Shown in pieces: positions 12,034-21,508 of a stretch of DNA of 64,000 bases. The DNA lies in NCBI GenBank assembly GCA_025526995.1, contig JAHLKG010000008.1, positions 744,001-808,000 of the forward strand, given 5' to 3'. Source of the stretch: Powellomyces hirtus. Lineage: Eukaryota > Chytridiomycota > Chytridiomycetes > Spizellomycetales > Powellomycetaceae. Numbering within the stretch: the stretch's first letter is position 1; every line of letters starts with the position of its first letter. A program made the position numbers and the translations under genes. Under the pieces are notes generated by a model. The model made no database searches and was not told where the DNA came from. It was given only the letters and a program-made list of their open reading frames with translations.

Positions 12034-12106
12034 AGGAACCACTGAGAGTTGAACTCAGGACCTGCCGCTCTGCAGGCGGCCGCTATAACCACTTAGCTAT
12101 GATTCC
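12034..12106 (-). tRNA. tRNA-Cys (GCA)
   Basis: A full cloverleaf can be drawn on the minus strand. Acceptor GGAATCA pairs with TGGTTCC, leaving a T discriminator. The D stem is GCTA/TAGC. The anticodon stem GCCGC/GCGGC holds loop CTGCAGA, giving anticodon GCA. The T stem is CTGAG/CTCAG with loop TTCAACT. U73 and GCA are the identity elements of cysteine tRNA. No intron is present. It lies just upstream of the methyltransferase gene on the same strand. Confidence 0.93.
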
Positions 12107-12568
12107 TTTTTTTCTAGGGGGGTGGAATGTGCCTTTCCAAATTCGGATGCTATCACGGGAGAACTACTGCGAAATGGCACGTACGGACCCCCGACTTTTG
12201 GCCCGAGACCGGAGGACCCTTCGCTTGCGCCTGCGTCTGCTCTGCCCGCGCGCCGACTGCTTGCAGCTCGCCTGGCTCCCCTCCATCTCTTGCAATTGCC
12301 TTCGCACTTGCCCTCGCAATTGCCTGCCTGTTTTTGGTCCCCTGCACACCCTGCATCTGCCTACCTACAGTACCTCGTTGGTATGTTCCCACGGTTCCCT
12401 GACACAACCTTTTGCTGGGGCCGTTCGTTCCCCAGCAATTAAGGTGGGGCAAGTCCACTGTTATGTGAGCCGTTGCTGAACGTAACTTTGGACCCCTAAC
12501 CGGTTGTGCCAGGTTGCCCATCAAGTCTGGATCCAGCTCTGCCCTTTTGCTCACACCCTGCGGAAGCT

Positions 12569-13989
12569 ATGCCCAAATTTGCAGAGACCATGAATAACCT
12601 CTCAGACCTTGAGGAGGGCGAGCTCCCTGAACCTCGAAAACACGGAAAGCACAGGCCGGGCAAGCATGAGCGCCGGGCTGCAAAGCACAAAGCAGAAAGA
12701 GATGAGCAGAGGGAGAGGTATGTTTCCCTGCTTTCGGCACTTTGAGTTATTATTCTTCTGACTCTTTAGCAGTGCTCTCCACCCCCACAGGCGTCTCCAA
12801 CCCAGGAATAATAAGCGGGACGGTCGAAGCATGACAGAGGACAGTGAGCATTATGGTGAATCACCGCCACGGGCCCACCCATCCACCTGCAACATTCGCT
12901 CACATTTTAAGCAGAATTCCAGAACGCAGTTTCTCGCACCAACAGCCTCCTGCCCACGTTCTTCAAAGGTGCCACCGCCATGTCCTTCAATTACACCTTG
13001 CCTGTCGGTCCTCTGAGCCACCCTCCCCTTTACCATGTCTGCGCCTGCAAAGACGTGTCCCCTTTTCGCGAGATTGGTGACGAGCCTGCCAACTTGGACC
13101 GCAATTCCACTCTGGGTCTCAGCAAAGACCAGCAAGTCCTGTTCTGGCACATCCCTTGGGGAATGGATCACGTACACGCTGATTTGCTACCAGACTTGGA
13201 AGCATTTGGAGCAGCTTACCCCCACTCCAAGAAGGGCACTGCCGCCACGGATTGTCGCCATCTGATTGCCGAGGATGATCCTGAACGTGAACGAAAGCTC
13301 AATTTTCTTGCAAACTGCTCCCCGCACTACACGGTCCATCTTGGTGTGCATAAAATGTGCAATCTCGATCATGTCAACAAGAAGTTTTACAACATCACAC
13401 CTGAAAGTACGGATTTCTCCAGCTATTTCTGATATTATTGTCTCATTTTTCCTTTTTTAGGCAGGGGAAGCATTGACAGGGACCGTGCTGTCGTTGCTCT
13501 CAAGGCTACACACGACTTCAACGCTTTGGCACGCATTGTGGGGGAAGGGCTGAAGGTTCTGGATGCCAACGTCTCTGCAACCTATAAGGAAGCTTACAAT
13601 CGCATGGACCCATACTGCAAGGACTTTTGGACAAACACGGACAACGACACCTTCCCATATTTGATCATCATTTACAACGAGTTCTCAAACCTTTACCGTG
13701 ACCTTGGTGATGCAAAGGATGGATTCTGCACTAGCGTTGGCCTGGAGTCCTTTTGGGGCTACATATGCATTCCTGAGCTTAAAATCAGGATCAGGTACGT
13801 CTCGTCTCACACACATGTTGTCTTTGATAGTTTCTGTTTAATTTTTCTTTTGTGTACAGGTTTGCGCCTGGAGATATCATCTATCTACGATCATGGGCTC
13901 TTGCACATCAAGTGACAGACATTAAGGGGAAGGAGCGATACTCAATGGTGTTTGTCATGCATGAGGCGGTGGTCAAAAAGCGCAACTAG
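12569..13989 (+). CDS. TET/JBP-like 2OG-Fe(II) dioxygenase-fold protein
   Basis: Five exons (12569-12717, 12791-12843, 12930-13406, 13461-13794, 13860-13989) give 380 residues in constant phase. The N-terminus is basic and Glu-rich. The C-terminal 80 residues match the pattern of the fungal TET/JBP-like dioxygenase family: a segment where HxD is expected (here YRD), GFCTSVGLESFWGYICIPEL, then FAPGDIIYLRSWALAHQV carrying the distal histidine, and KERYSMVFVMHEAVV carrying the 2-oxoglutarate arginine. In fungi such proteins often travel with KDZ transposons. The first iron ligand appears replaced by tyrosine, so catalysis is doubtful. The assignment is from pattern memory and is moderate. Confidence 0.55.
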
Positions 13990-14163
13990 CTTCTGAATAG
14001 TCTAATGTTGAACAATTGACTCTAAGTTATTGTGATGTTGCGCATTGCTAATGTTTATCTTGAAGCCCGATCCAAGGTGAGCAGTTATTTACAGAGATCT
14101 TCCCAGTGATGTATATATATATTCAAAACACTAACACAAACAATTGACAGCGGATCACCAACA

Positions 14164-16241
14164 TTAATCTTGCTTCGGGCCGATGAAATACCAACGGCAA
14201 TCCCAGGTGCCTTTGCCTCCTGGCTTCCGCTTCTGCTTGGTCCCACTGCTCACAATGGTTCGTAAAGATCTGATGTTGGTCATCAGCAGTAGAACACTTC
14301 TGCTTTGGCCTGGTGCCCAATCCTTGAGGGTTGCGCTGTACAGGTGATTCCTGTGACGTTCAAGGAACTCTCCGAACATCTGCCAGATAGAGGCAGGAAC
14401 CAAGGTACCAGCGTTGCCCTTTGGACATGGCACAGTAAAATCAAACACACCCTCCTCTCCAGTGTGAAAGACTCCGCCCTCAGGAAATTCCTCGTTTAGA
14501 AACTTTTGGAAGAGCCACAATGCATCGCCTTGGCTTTGGACCCGAGCGTTTTGCCTGACTTTGCGTAGTGGCCCCTCTCCTTGGGGAATAACTATGGGTT
14601 CCGCAGCTGGAGCAGCAAACCAGCCAGGGCCTGGGGCCAGCGCAGGAGCGACGCCTGTTAAGAGCTGCCGTTCGCTTGCCCACAGCTGTTCCAAAATGTC
14701 GCCATTTTCGACCATGGCAAACTGGGATCTTCTGACAACTCCTTGAGTCCTGCTATTTCCAGGCCGGATGAGGAGTTCACCTTTCTTGTTGAGTAACCCG
14801 ATACCATCCGGAAGAAAGGTGACGAAGCGTTCCGTGTCGTTGTCAAGAACACCAATGGCCTCTTGGTGAATTGGAACTATAAGAATGTGATCTCTTTCAG
14901 CGGGGTCCTTCCAACGAAGAACCATTCGAGCGTTTTGATGGACTATGACTTGACGGCGCTCCAGAACTCTTGTGAAGCTGTAAATTGGATTGTTGACAAA
15001 GCGCCGCAAAACACGCTCCTGCTGTTGTTTGGGAGCAAAATGATTTGGAGGAAGCCCCGCTGTCAGTTGCTCTCCTTTGAATTGGAGCGCCTGCTGACGG
15101 AGGATGGGATCTTTTATCCAGTCATTCCCAACAACACCAGGTGGTGCCACGAATTGCAAGACATGGACAAGTGGATCAACTCCCGCCGGGAGCAGTGCAG
15201 CAGCTTGCAAGGATGACATCATGAGGGATGTGCCCTGGGATAGAGCCAAGCCCCATGCGAAGAAGGCATCTTTCCTGACAGCATCGGTTTCTGGTGGTAT
15301 GTGCATCATCGTGTTTGGAAGCTGCATTTTCCATAGCGAGGTTACGAGTGAAAGGCGCTCCTGAGATCCTGGAGCTCCTGCAGCATATCCCGCTCTCTGA
15401 ACCCTTTCCTTGGACCTCTCTGACATCTCTTCTTTGTAGCCAGGGGATTCAAGGTAAAGTCTTGTAGCTGCTGGACGTGCCGCACAATATTGCGTCCAAA
15501 CAGTACGGAGTGCTGTTTTGGCTGCGTTGAAAGCTTGAAAGAATGCTTGTATAGTGGGATCCGTATTCTGCACACTGGAGACAGCCATGACATGATCCAG
15601 TATGGCATCTCTGTCTTGCATGCCTCTGCGGAGACATTTCTGGGCAGTATCGGCTGCAAAAACGGTCAGCATCCATGTGAAGTCCATCACTCGGCGTACT
15701 TCGAGTCCAATTCCCATGGTTTGGTACTTGTCGTAGCCTGGATCATAGTGTGCAATTACTAACGTTGAGGAGCCTGCCGGATATGTGTCAACATTGTCGA
15801 CCGTGATCCAAGTGAGGGGCGCAAAGCTGCATCTTCGAATAGTTTCCACAAGCTCAAGATAATCTTCCGTGGGTATCCCATATGGATGTGCAAAGTGGGC
15901 GGAGAGCACAGCAGTGGGTTCTCGCCCCATAGAGACTGTGACTAGCGGCTGCACAAGAGACAGCCAAAATCTCAAAAGTTCCATGACAAATTTTCTTTCC
16001 CTGTGTCGCAAGTATGGCCACAGATTAACAAAGGATATGAATTCTGGAGGGAACTCTGACGGGCTCCAACTTTGGGGCAATGATTCCCGAGTAGCTTCAT
16101 AGTGTTGTAAGCGAGCAAGGTAGTCACGCACAAGGTTTGCAGATCGAAAGACAGATTCCCTTCTAGCATCTCCAAGGTAAGTGCCTCCCAAAAGATAGTG
16201 CTCTTTTGTAATGTCTTTACCAACTACCGCTAGTAGTCGGA
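14164..16241 (-). CDS. host gene disrupted by the viral element, 3' part
   Basis: A long uninterrupted frame of about 690 codons that runs into the element's terminal palindrome at its 5' end. The last host bases are the target-site copy TCGGA at 16237-16241. The frame continues exactly at 41198 on the far side of the element: with the element and one TSD removed, the codons join as GFR then LLAVVGKDITKEH without shift. The protein has no domain I recognise; it is globular in composition, with a GKGTWDCRWYF C-terminus. Any ATG seen at the junction belongs to the element palindrome and is not a real start. Confidence 0.7.
16237..16241 (+). repeat. target-site duplication, left copy (TCGGA)
   Basis: TCGGA immediately precedes the TG terminus of the element and recurs directly after its CA terminus at 41198-41202. 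A 5-bp duplication with TG..CA ends is what a retroviral-type DDE integrase produces. Confidence 0.92.
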
Positions 16242-16293
16242 TGTCGCAGGCCACTGATCCAACTCACGTGAGTTGGATCAGTGGCCTGCGACA
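16242..16293. repeat. perfect 52-bp terminal palindrome, left
   Basis: Two 26-bp arms, TGTCGCAGG... and ...CCTGCGACA, meet at a central CACGTG with no loop. The same palindrome ends the element at 41146-41197. Such a structure resembles a duplicated hairpin telomere. Confidence 0.95.
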
Positions 16294-16392
16294 GGTACAG
16301 TTGGATGGTTTGTGCCTATTTTGGGCACTGGTACATTTAGCACGGTTTGCCCAGGGTCATTGGTACATTTGCCATGGTTTGCCAATGAGAAG
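16294..16392 (+). repeat. subterminal GGTACA...GGTTTG repeats
   Basis: Three imperfect copies begin with GGTACA at 16294, 16330 and 16362, each followed about 10-15 nt later by GGTTTG. They sit directly inside the palindrome and are mirrored at the other end (about 41047-41145). Position suggests binding sites for the integrase or a terminal replication protein; this is inference. Confidence 0.7.
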
Positions 16393-17058
16393 GCACTTTT
16401 GGCGACCTAAGTACAAGTTCAGTTAACACTTTGCGACGTTTTGGAGCTGTGTGTACTCAAAGGTCACTTAGCTGCCGTGTGCTCCCTTTTGGCCTCCCTT
16501 CCACCGACGCGTCTGTCCTTGCCCAAGCCACACGTTGTCCGAAAGCCCGCGACTTTGATTACGTAAGCACCCTCTCTCATCTGTGCGTACTTTGCGCCAA
16601 AACAGCAAAACCCCCCTGGGAAAGAAGGGTTTATGCCCCAGCATCCAAACGGACACCAGTTGTATTCTTCTACTTAGACCAAGTAGAAGCGCTGAATTGT
16701 TTATAGCGCATCCCATAGCTTGATGTATGTGTCCTAAGTGAGCCGCTTGGCTCCTTGTCCTATTTGGCGCTTTAGCCTCCTCGCCCTTCCACTGTACTGA
16801 GGCTACCACCAGTTGCGACTTTGCTTAAATAGGATTCTATTCACACCTCTTCCGCCTATCGATAGCTTCCTGTCGTCGCTGATACACTTGTAGTTGAACA
16901 GCTGACCCCTTATCCCCTCCCGCCCCATCCATCCCCCTGTCTCATCCATTGCCTCCTCTAGACCCTGGGTACCTTGGGTTCCATTGACAAATGCCTCCAT
17001 GGCTCCATCGAGGTAACGCCTTATACCCATGTTCCATTTGTTTCCATTCATCGAAAGA

Positions 17059-17214
17059 AACCCAAGAAACCCAACCCAAATTCTATAAAAAACTTATATT
17101 GTAAATCGTATTTCATATTTTTTTGTTCACTCACAAGTTGTCAACTTCTTTTTTCCACTTTGCCTCTCTTCTGTCAAGATTAATATTCCTTTTGGGTACT
17201 GGGTTTCTTGGGTT
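17059..17214 (+). repeat. inverted-repeat unit A (left TIR copy)
   Basis: About 155 bp bounded by AACCCAAGAAACCCA and its inverse TGGGTTTCTTGGGTT, with an AT-rich core containing AAAAAACTTATATTG. Related units occur at 17496, 24783, 28853, 39788 and 40225. Confidence 0.8.
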
Positions 17215-17495
17215 GCCTCTCGATGCCCTCTCCATAAGCCTTCCCAACGTTACCCAACTTGACCCATTCCTCCATACTCTCCCTACATACCACTCCCTCT
17301 ACTGCTAATATGGGAGCCTTGTGCCCCACTCGATTCTAAGCTCTGCCTTTCACATCCTGGCCTCCGCATCCTCCCCTGTCCCTTTGAGATTCCCAGAGCT
17401 GCATATGTCTTGTTTTTTTCACGCGTTTTGGCTACCGGTGTGTCCAATGTCCAACGCATTCCTTCTTTCTCATAGCCACTCCTTTCTCGCTTACC

Positions 17496-17650
17496 AAACC
17501 CAGGAAACCCAACACAAATTTTATAAACTTCTTATACTAGGATTCCTTTTTTCAGAATTTTCTCTCTCACACGTGCTCAACTCTCTTTTCCACTCTTACC
17601 CGCCTGACTTGCAGCTTTCTTTGTCCCCTGGGTACTGGGTTTCCTGGGCT
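17496..17650 (+). repeat. inverted-repeat unit B (left TIR copy)
   Basis: A diverged copy bounded by AAACCCAGGAAACCCA and ACTGGGTTTCCTGGG, same length and layout as unit A. The core is different in sequence except for the AT-rich TATAAACTTCTTATA-like segment. Confidence 0.75.
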
Positions 17651-17812
17651 TACTCGAGGGGGGATTCTGTCCACCCCGCTCTTTCCCCTGTTTTCTCTTT
17701 TGCATTGATCGATCAAAATGGCCGACTTGGCACTGCTCACTGGTGGGACAGTCTCCTCCCATTACTCAGGGGGCAGCCCTGTCATGCCCAGGCAACCGGT
17801 AATCGCCAGGCA

Positions 17813-17820
17813 TATATAAC
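17813..17820 (+). promoter_or_regulatory. TATA box for the 87-residue ORF
   Basis: TATATAAC lies 36 nt before the ATG at 17856, just inside the left TIR boundary. Similar boxes precede the recombinase (18297) and polymerase (25387) genes. Confidence 0.55.
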
Positions 17821-17855
17821 AGGGTGCACCACTAACAACCCACCCACAAACCAAA

Positions 17856-18119
17856 ATGCTTCCAACAGAACTACTTTATCATGTCCACCGCTACTGTGAC
17901 CGTGATACAGGGCTTACTCTAGCTAAAGCCTGTGGTCTATACTTCTCCATTCGCCAAAGGGCAAACTCCTTGGCAGAAGAACCTTGGAAGAGGCGGCCCT
18001 TTCATCCCGCTATTGAGGCCAAATGGGAACTAGTGTTCAACGATCGTATTCGTATTCCCAACACGGACATAGATGAATACATAAGCAGGCGAATGGTACA
18101 TATTGCTATGGGGCGTTAG
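17856..18119 (+). CDS. small viral protein, 87 residues, unknown
   Basis: The first gene inside the left TIR. It starts at an ATG 36 nt after a TATA box and encodes MLPTELLYHVHRYCDRDTG..., with mixed helical composition, three cysteines and a basic RRPFHP stretch. The opening MLPTELLYHVHRYCD resembles the first helices of an F-box (LPxEll..i), which would suit an adaptor to host ubiquitin ligases; at this length the match is only suggestive. No other family is recognised. Confidence 0.6.
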   Translation: MLPTELLYHVHRYCDRDTGLTLAKACGLYFSIRQRANSLAEEPWKRRPFHPAIEAKWELVFNDRIRIPNTDIDEYISRRMVHIAMGR

Positions 18120-18296
18120 AGAGATAAGCTTAAAGGAATCCCCTCGTACTGAATTGTTCTATAGTCGCTTTCTCAATAAATCAGTTCTTTCCCAACCTTG
18201 CACCCTAAACGCCGCAGATGTCTTGCTTTTGTGTAGCGTTTTGGCTGCCGGAAGTGGATGACCACATATACGCGGAGACAGATGAATTTAAAAAGC

Positions 18297-18305
18297 TATA
18301 TAAAG
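18297..18305 (+). promoter_or_regulatory. TATA box for the tyrosine recombinase gene
   Basis: TATATAAAG lies 46 nt before the ATG at 18352 and stands out of an otherwise mixed sequence. Confidence 0.55.
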
Positions 18306-18351
18306 GGACAAACAGTGTACAATACTAAAATTGGAACAACTGACCCAAACA

Positions 18352-19365
18352 ATGGACCCTCAATTGAACTACAAATTCTTCTATGACATTATGCAGCGTG
18401 CGCACACTTCGCGAAAGTACCAGGATAGCACAAAGAAGAACGACTTCATTTACTTGCACGCTCAGAGGGATAACTTGCACCGTCTCCAAAGTGGAAAGGC
18501 CCTCATGAATCACCTCGAGAGTGTATATGGTAAAATCGATGCTCAATCCAACTACGCCAAAATGTACAGCAAAATCTGTAAAAATGCGACCATTGAAGAG
18601 AAGGCTATCATTCTTGGAGACACCTTACCAAAAGGTGCAGATGTTAAAACGTACTTTGACGAGCATGTGCATCGTTATTTCAAAGCGCACTCTAATGATC
18701 GCATGAAGGAGACGCACATCGAGGACGTTGACAGCCAGTTGATGAGTGACAAGAACCTCATCAACTATATTGACATGGACGACATGAAAGAGAAACTTTT
18801 GGAGAAACTGAAAACCCTTAACCGGAAGAACATTGTCGCCAACCAGATGATTGTTGCCTTTGCAATCCTGATCATGTCCAACAAGATCAGACGCCTGGAT
18901 GTAGCAATGATCAAATTCAGAAACATTCAAGAGAACGATAACGCCATCCTAAAGGACGACTGTAGCGGGTTCACCATCAAAGAGACCACCAAGACCAAGG
19001 TGAAGAACTGCCATATCGAGTTCAGCAAAATCATCGAGCCTTATGTGTGCATGTTGATGAAAGCACGACGCGCCCGGAAGGAAGACTACCTTTTCATGAA
19101 GGTACAGTCAAGGCAGGGGGTTGGAAAACAACCGGACACACACTGGTTTGGCAGGGAATTCAAGAAGAGGCTCTTCCAAATGTTTGATAAGAACGTGACG
19201 GTGAGCATGCTTCGAATTTCCATGGGAATCAAACTCTCTGAGAAGGACCGGGGAGATGTCAAGTACCAAAGGTACATTGAAAGTTTCATGGGGCACACCT
19301 ACGCTGTGCACCAGCGATACTACAATCTGTTCAAGTCCCTCCCGGGGCGCTTGGAGCAGGACTAA
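18352..19365 (+). CDS. tyrosine recombinase (phage-integrase fold)
   Basis: 337 residues from ATG 18352; the frame is open upstream but has no ATG. The C-terminal half has the order of a tyrosine recombinase: a first arginine region (SNKIRRLDVAMIKF), a second region with VSMLRISMG, and the closing box FMGHTYAVHQRYYNLF with the histidine and the nucleophile tyrosine. The usual HxxR appears as SMLR, so the histidine of that pair is replaced. Such enzymes are encoded by many PLVs and virophages and by Crypton elements, and act by site-specific strand exchange. Its stop overlaps the 3' end of the opposite-strand DDE integrase by 4 nt. The TSD argues that the DDE enzyme made this insertion, so this one may serve genome resolution or excision. 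Confidence 0.8.
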   Translation: MDPQLNYKFFYDIMQRAHTSRKYQDSTKKNDFIYLHAQRDNLHRLQSGKALMNHLESVYGKIDAQSNYAKMYSKICKNATIEEKAIILGDTLPKGADVKTYFDEHVHRYFKAHSNDRMKETHIEDVDSQLMSDKNLINYIDMDDMKEKLLEKLKTLNRKNIVANQMIVAFAILIMSNKIRRLDVAMIKFRNIQENDNAILKDDCSGFTIKETTKTKVKNCHIEFSKIIEPYVCMLMKARRARKEDYLFMKVQSRQGVGKQPDTHWFGREFKKRLFQMFDKNVTVSMLRISMGIKLSEKDRGDVKYQRYIESFMGHTYAVHQRYYNLFKSLPGRLEQD

Positions 19366-20726
19366 TCGGTGTGCAGGCTGTTATACTCTTCTACTAACTC
19401 TGGCGCAAGATCTATCAACTCCCTTTCCCCCCTCCATTCATCACTATCGCTATTATAGCCTAAATAACGGACCCTGTACTCTACCCTCCCCCTGTATCGT
19501 CGTTTACCTAAAATAAACTCAATCTCGTACTCTGCTTCTTCATCGTTGTTGGCGTTGCTTATTCTCAGTGACTTTCTCCGTTGTCTTACTTGTACTTGTT
19601 CAGAGTCTCCACGATTAACCAGCTCGTTGTGTACGAGAGTGTCATCTTGTGGTGCGTTTGAGTCTTCAATGTCTTCATCAGACAAGTCATCCAAGTCATC
19701 ATCGGCTTCTTCCATGTCCCTACTGAGGATGGGCGGGATCTCTAGCAGGTCCGTTCGCGCGTACCTTCCTTTAAGTACATCTCCATTCGCGTTGGCTAGC
19801 CTGTAGGAAGGGAGAAAGTTGGCATACGTCGAGTTAAGCCGTTGGACAACGGTTAGGATCTCCTTGTTCCAGTATCCAAGCAGGCCGGGTTTCTTGACTG
19901 ACGATTGGAGAACTCTACGCGCCCTCACCTGCTGTCCAACGTAAAGAGGGCGCATCATCTTTTTCGTCTTATAGCGCGAGGCAAGGTTGGACGCAATCTT
20001 CTCCTGCACTCTCTGCTGCATCTCATCGCCTGCGTTCTCCAAAGAGTTCGGGGTGACACCTGTAGCAAATGACTTTGAGTTGTTGATTGAATCTATAACT
20101 CCCTGGAAACGCGGCACCCACCTCTTGTCTCCGTGGAGCTCCATGAGCCTGTAGAGTGCTGCCTTGATGTCCCCTCCACGTCTTTCTATGAAGGAGTTTG
20201 CTTGTGGTCTTGCAGGTGCAGAGTAGGTATACTTAATCCCACGCTTGTCTAGGAGGGCCCTGTAGCGCGCTTGGAAGGTGCTCCCGTTATCTGATTGGAT
20301 AATTGTGACCTTCTTTCCTTCCTGTTGCATCTGATCCAACATGGACTCGATTGCGTCTACCGTTTCTTTCTCCTCTTCAGTGCGCAAAGGTCGCGCCCAT
20401 GACTTCTTGGTGAAGCCGTCTATAACATGGGAGAATGCTATGTAACCGCTGTCGGGATACGTCCGCATAGAGACATTATCTAACTGCAAGTAACCCGGCT
20501 TTGTGATCTGTAGGGGGGCAATAGTGGAGCGGTTAGAGTTGGGCTTGTTCTGGGTTTGCCAAGAGCTCTGGTTTTTCAACCAGTACAGTATGGCACGTCT
20601 GCTTCCTTTAAACTCTGGGTGCTTAGCGAGAACAGCGTCCCTTAAGCGATCTCTTCCAAACGGGTACGTTTCATAGACCTTCGAAACAAGTTCCTCTTCC
20701 TCCGGTGATAGTGGAACAAAAGACAT
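19362..20726 (-). CDS. RVE-family DDE integrase with C-terminal chromodomain
   Basis: 454 residues. The catalytic triad is clear: D83 (YLQLDNVS), D146 (IIQSDNGSTF) and E181 (NSFIERRGG), with 34 residues between D146 and E181 as in retroviral integrases. An N-terminal helical, zinc-free segment precedes it. An acidic linker at about 335-360 leads to a chromodomain (about 400-450: YRVRYLGYNSDSDEW). Polinton/Maverick elements and mavirus-type virophages carry this architecture; the chromodomain can steer insertion to marked nucleosomes. The enzyme joins 3' ends to staggered target cuts, in keeping with the 5-bp TSD and TG..CA ends here. All three catalytic residues are intact. Confidence 0.95.
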   Translation of the reverse strand: MSFVPLSPEEEELVSKVYETYPFGRDRLRDAVLAKHPEFKGSRRAILYWLKNQSSWQTQNKPNSNRSTIAPLQITKPGYLQLDNVSMRTYPDSGYIAFSHVIDGFTKKSWARPLRTEEEKETVDAIESMLDQMQQEGKKVTIIQSDNGSTFQARYRALLDKRGIKYTYSAPARPQANSFIERRGGDIKAALYRLMELHGDKRWVPRFQGVIDSINNSKSFATGVTPNSLENAGDEMQQRVQEKIASNLASRYKTKKMMRPLYVGQQVRARRVLQSSVKKPGLLGYWNKEILTVVQRLNSTYANFLPSYRLANANGDVLKGRYARTDLLEIPPILSRDMEEADDDLDDLSDEDIEDSNAPQDDTLVHNELVNRGDSEQVQVRQRRKSLRISNANNDEEAEYEIEFILGKRRYRGRVEYRVRYLGYNSDSDEWRGERELIDLAPELVEEYNSLHTD

Positions 20727-20761
20727 CTCGTGATTCTTTAAGCTGTAACTTACATATTTGT

Positions 20762-21472
20762 TTAAAAGTAGTCCTTGAAGCCATCCTTGTCGCAGTATCT
20801 ATACATGGTTTTGGCATCGTCGGCTGCGAGATTGATATAGCAGAAACTGTATGGCTCTGAAGTGCACTCGGTAAGATATGTGAGAACTTCCTTTCTGTTT
20901 TTAAAGGCTGACGTGAGCAGTCGCGCCAACGCCTCCATGTCTTCCGCGTTGTTTTTGAATATAATGAACTCCGTGGTATTGTTTTTCATCTTACGCGTCA
21001 AATGCCCGGATACGGACTGTATGCAAACCATGGAGGAAATCCCAAAATGTCTTCCACGTGTATACAACTTGGAAAGTTCTTTGTTCAGTTCTTTGCCTTG
21101 GGCATTATCTCCCGCATCATCAATCATCAAGAGAAGTGTTTTCCCATTGTTGGACAGTTCCTTTTGCTCCTCAAGAATCTCCTTTATAGACGCATTGGTC
21201 ACCTCGTCGGTGAAGTAGATGTTCTTATGTTTTGTTTTCTTGGCCAGTTCTTTGATTGACTTGTTGTACATGACTGTATCCGACATGATCACAACTTTGG
21301 AAAACACCTTGGCATACACGTCTTCGATCAACCCAGCTACCAAAGCGGACTTCCCGGATTTTCTTGGAGCGATAAGTGTGGTACATAGTGGCGGGTCTTG
21401 AATATCGAGCGGGATTCGAGGATCCCGTTGCCTTCTCTTAGTAGGAAAGATGGGCTTCGGCTTATACGACAT
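20762..21472 (-). CDS. FtsK/HerA-superfamily genome-packaging ATPase (A32-like)
   Basis: 236 residues. Walker A is LIAPRKSGKSALV (residues about 33-45), and Walker B is the hydrophobic LLLMIDDAGD. Downstream lie the sensor-like GISSMVCIQSV and a C-terminal helical segment. Length and motifs fit the A32/FtsK-HerA packaging ATPases of PLVs, virophages and adintoviruses, which pump DNA into preformed capsids. It lies downstream of nothing on its own strand except the integrase 35 nt away, and diverges from the capsid cluster. The gap of 36 nt to the divergent minor capsid gene implies a compact bidirectional promoter. Confidence 0.92.
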   Translation of the reverse strand: MSYKPKPIFPTKRRQRDPRIPLDIQDPPLCTTLIAPRKSGKSALVAGLIEDVYAKVFSKVVIMSDTVMYNKSIKELAKKTKHKNIYFTDEVTNASIKEILEEQKELSNNGKTLLLMIDDAGDNAQGKELNKELSKLYTRGRHFGISSMVCIQSVSGHLTRKMKNNTTEFIIFKNNAEDMEALARLLTSAFKNRKEVLTYLTECTSEPYSFCYINLAADDAKTMYRYCDKDGFKDYF

Positions 21473-21508
21473 AACTTATTTCCTCTTCTTTACATAAAGC
21501 AGAGAAGA

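Larger units (their letters stand above)
16242..17808 (+). repeat. left terminal inverted repeat
   Basis: The inverse complement of 39577-41197. Sequence is nearly identical over about 1.5 kb; I noted only isolated substitutions (for example one near 16450 and one near 17390). The inner ends differ by an indel region after 17752, where the right copy carries an extra 42-bp tandem repeat. Open frames within it have biased composition, are mirrored on the other side, and look non-coding. It contains the terminal palindrome, three subterminal repeats and two inverted-repeat units. Confidence 0.95.

Noticed and set aside
10435..12042. Longer start of the methyltransferase reaching 12042
   Set aside because: The extension begins at GTG inside the tRNA-Cys and has no ATG; the ATG at 11901 is preferred.
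17321..17899. Open frame of 192 codons in the left TIR, mirrored at 39531-40118
   Set aside because: Runs through an inverted-repeat unit, has no ATG at its start, and its composition follows the repeat. It is present on both sides only because the TIRs are copies.
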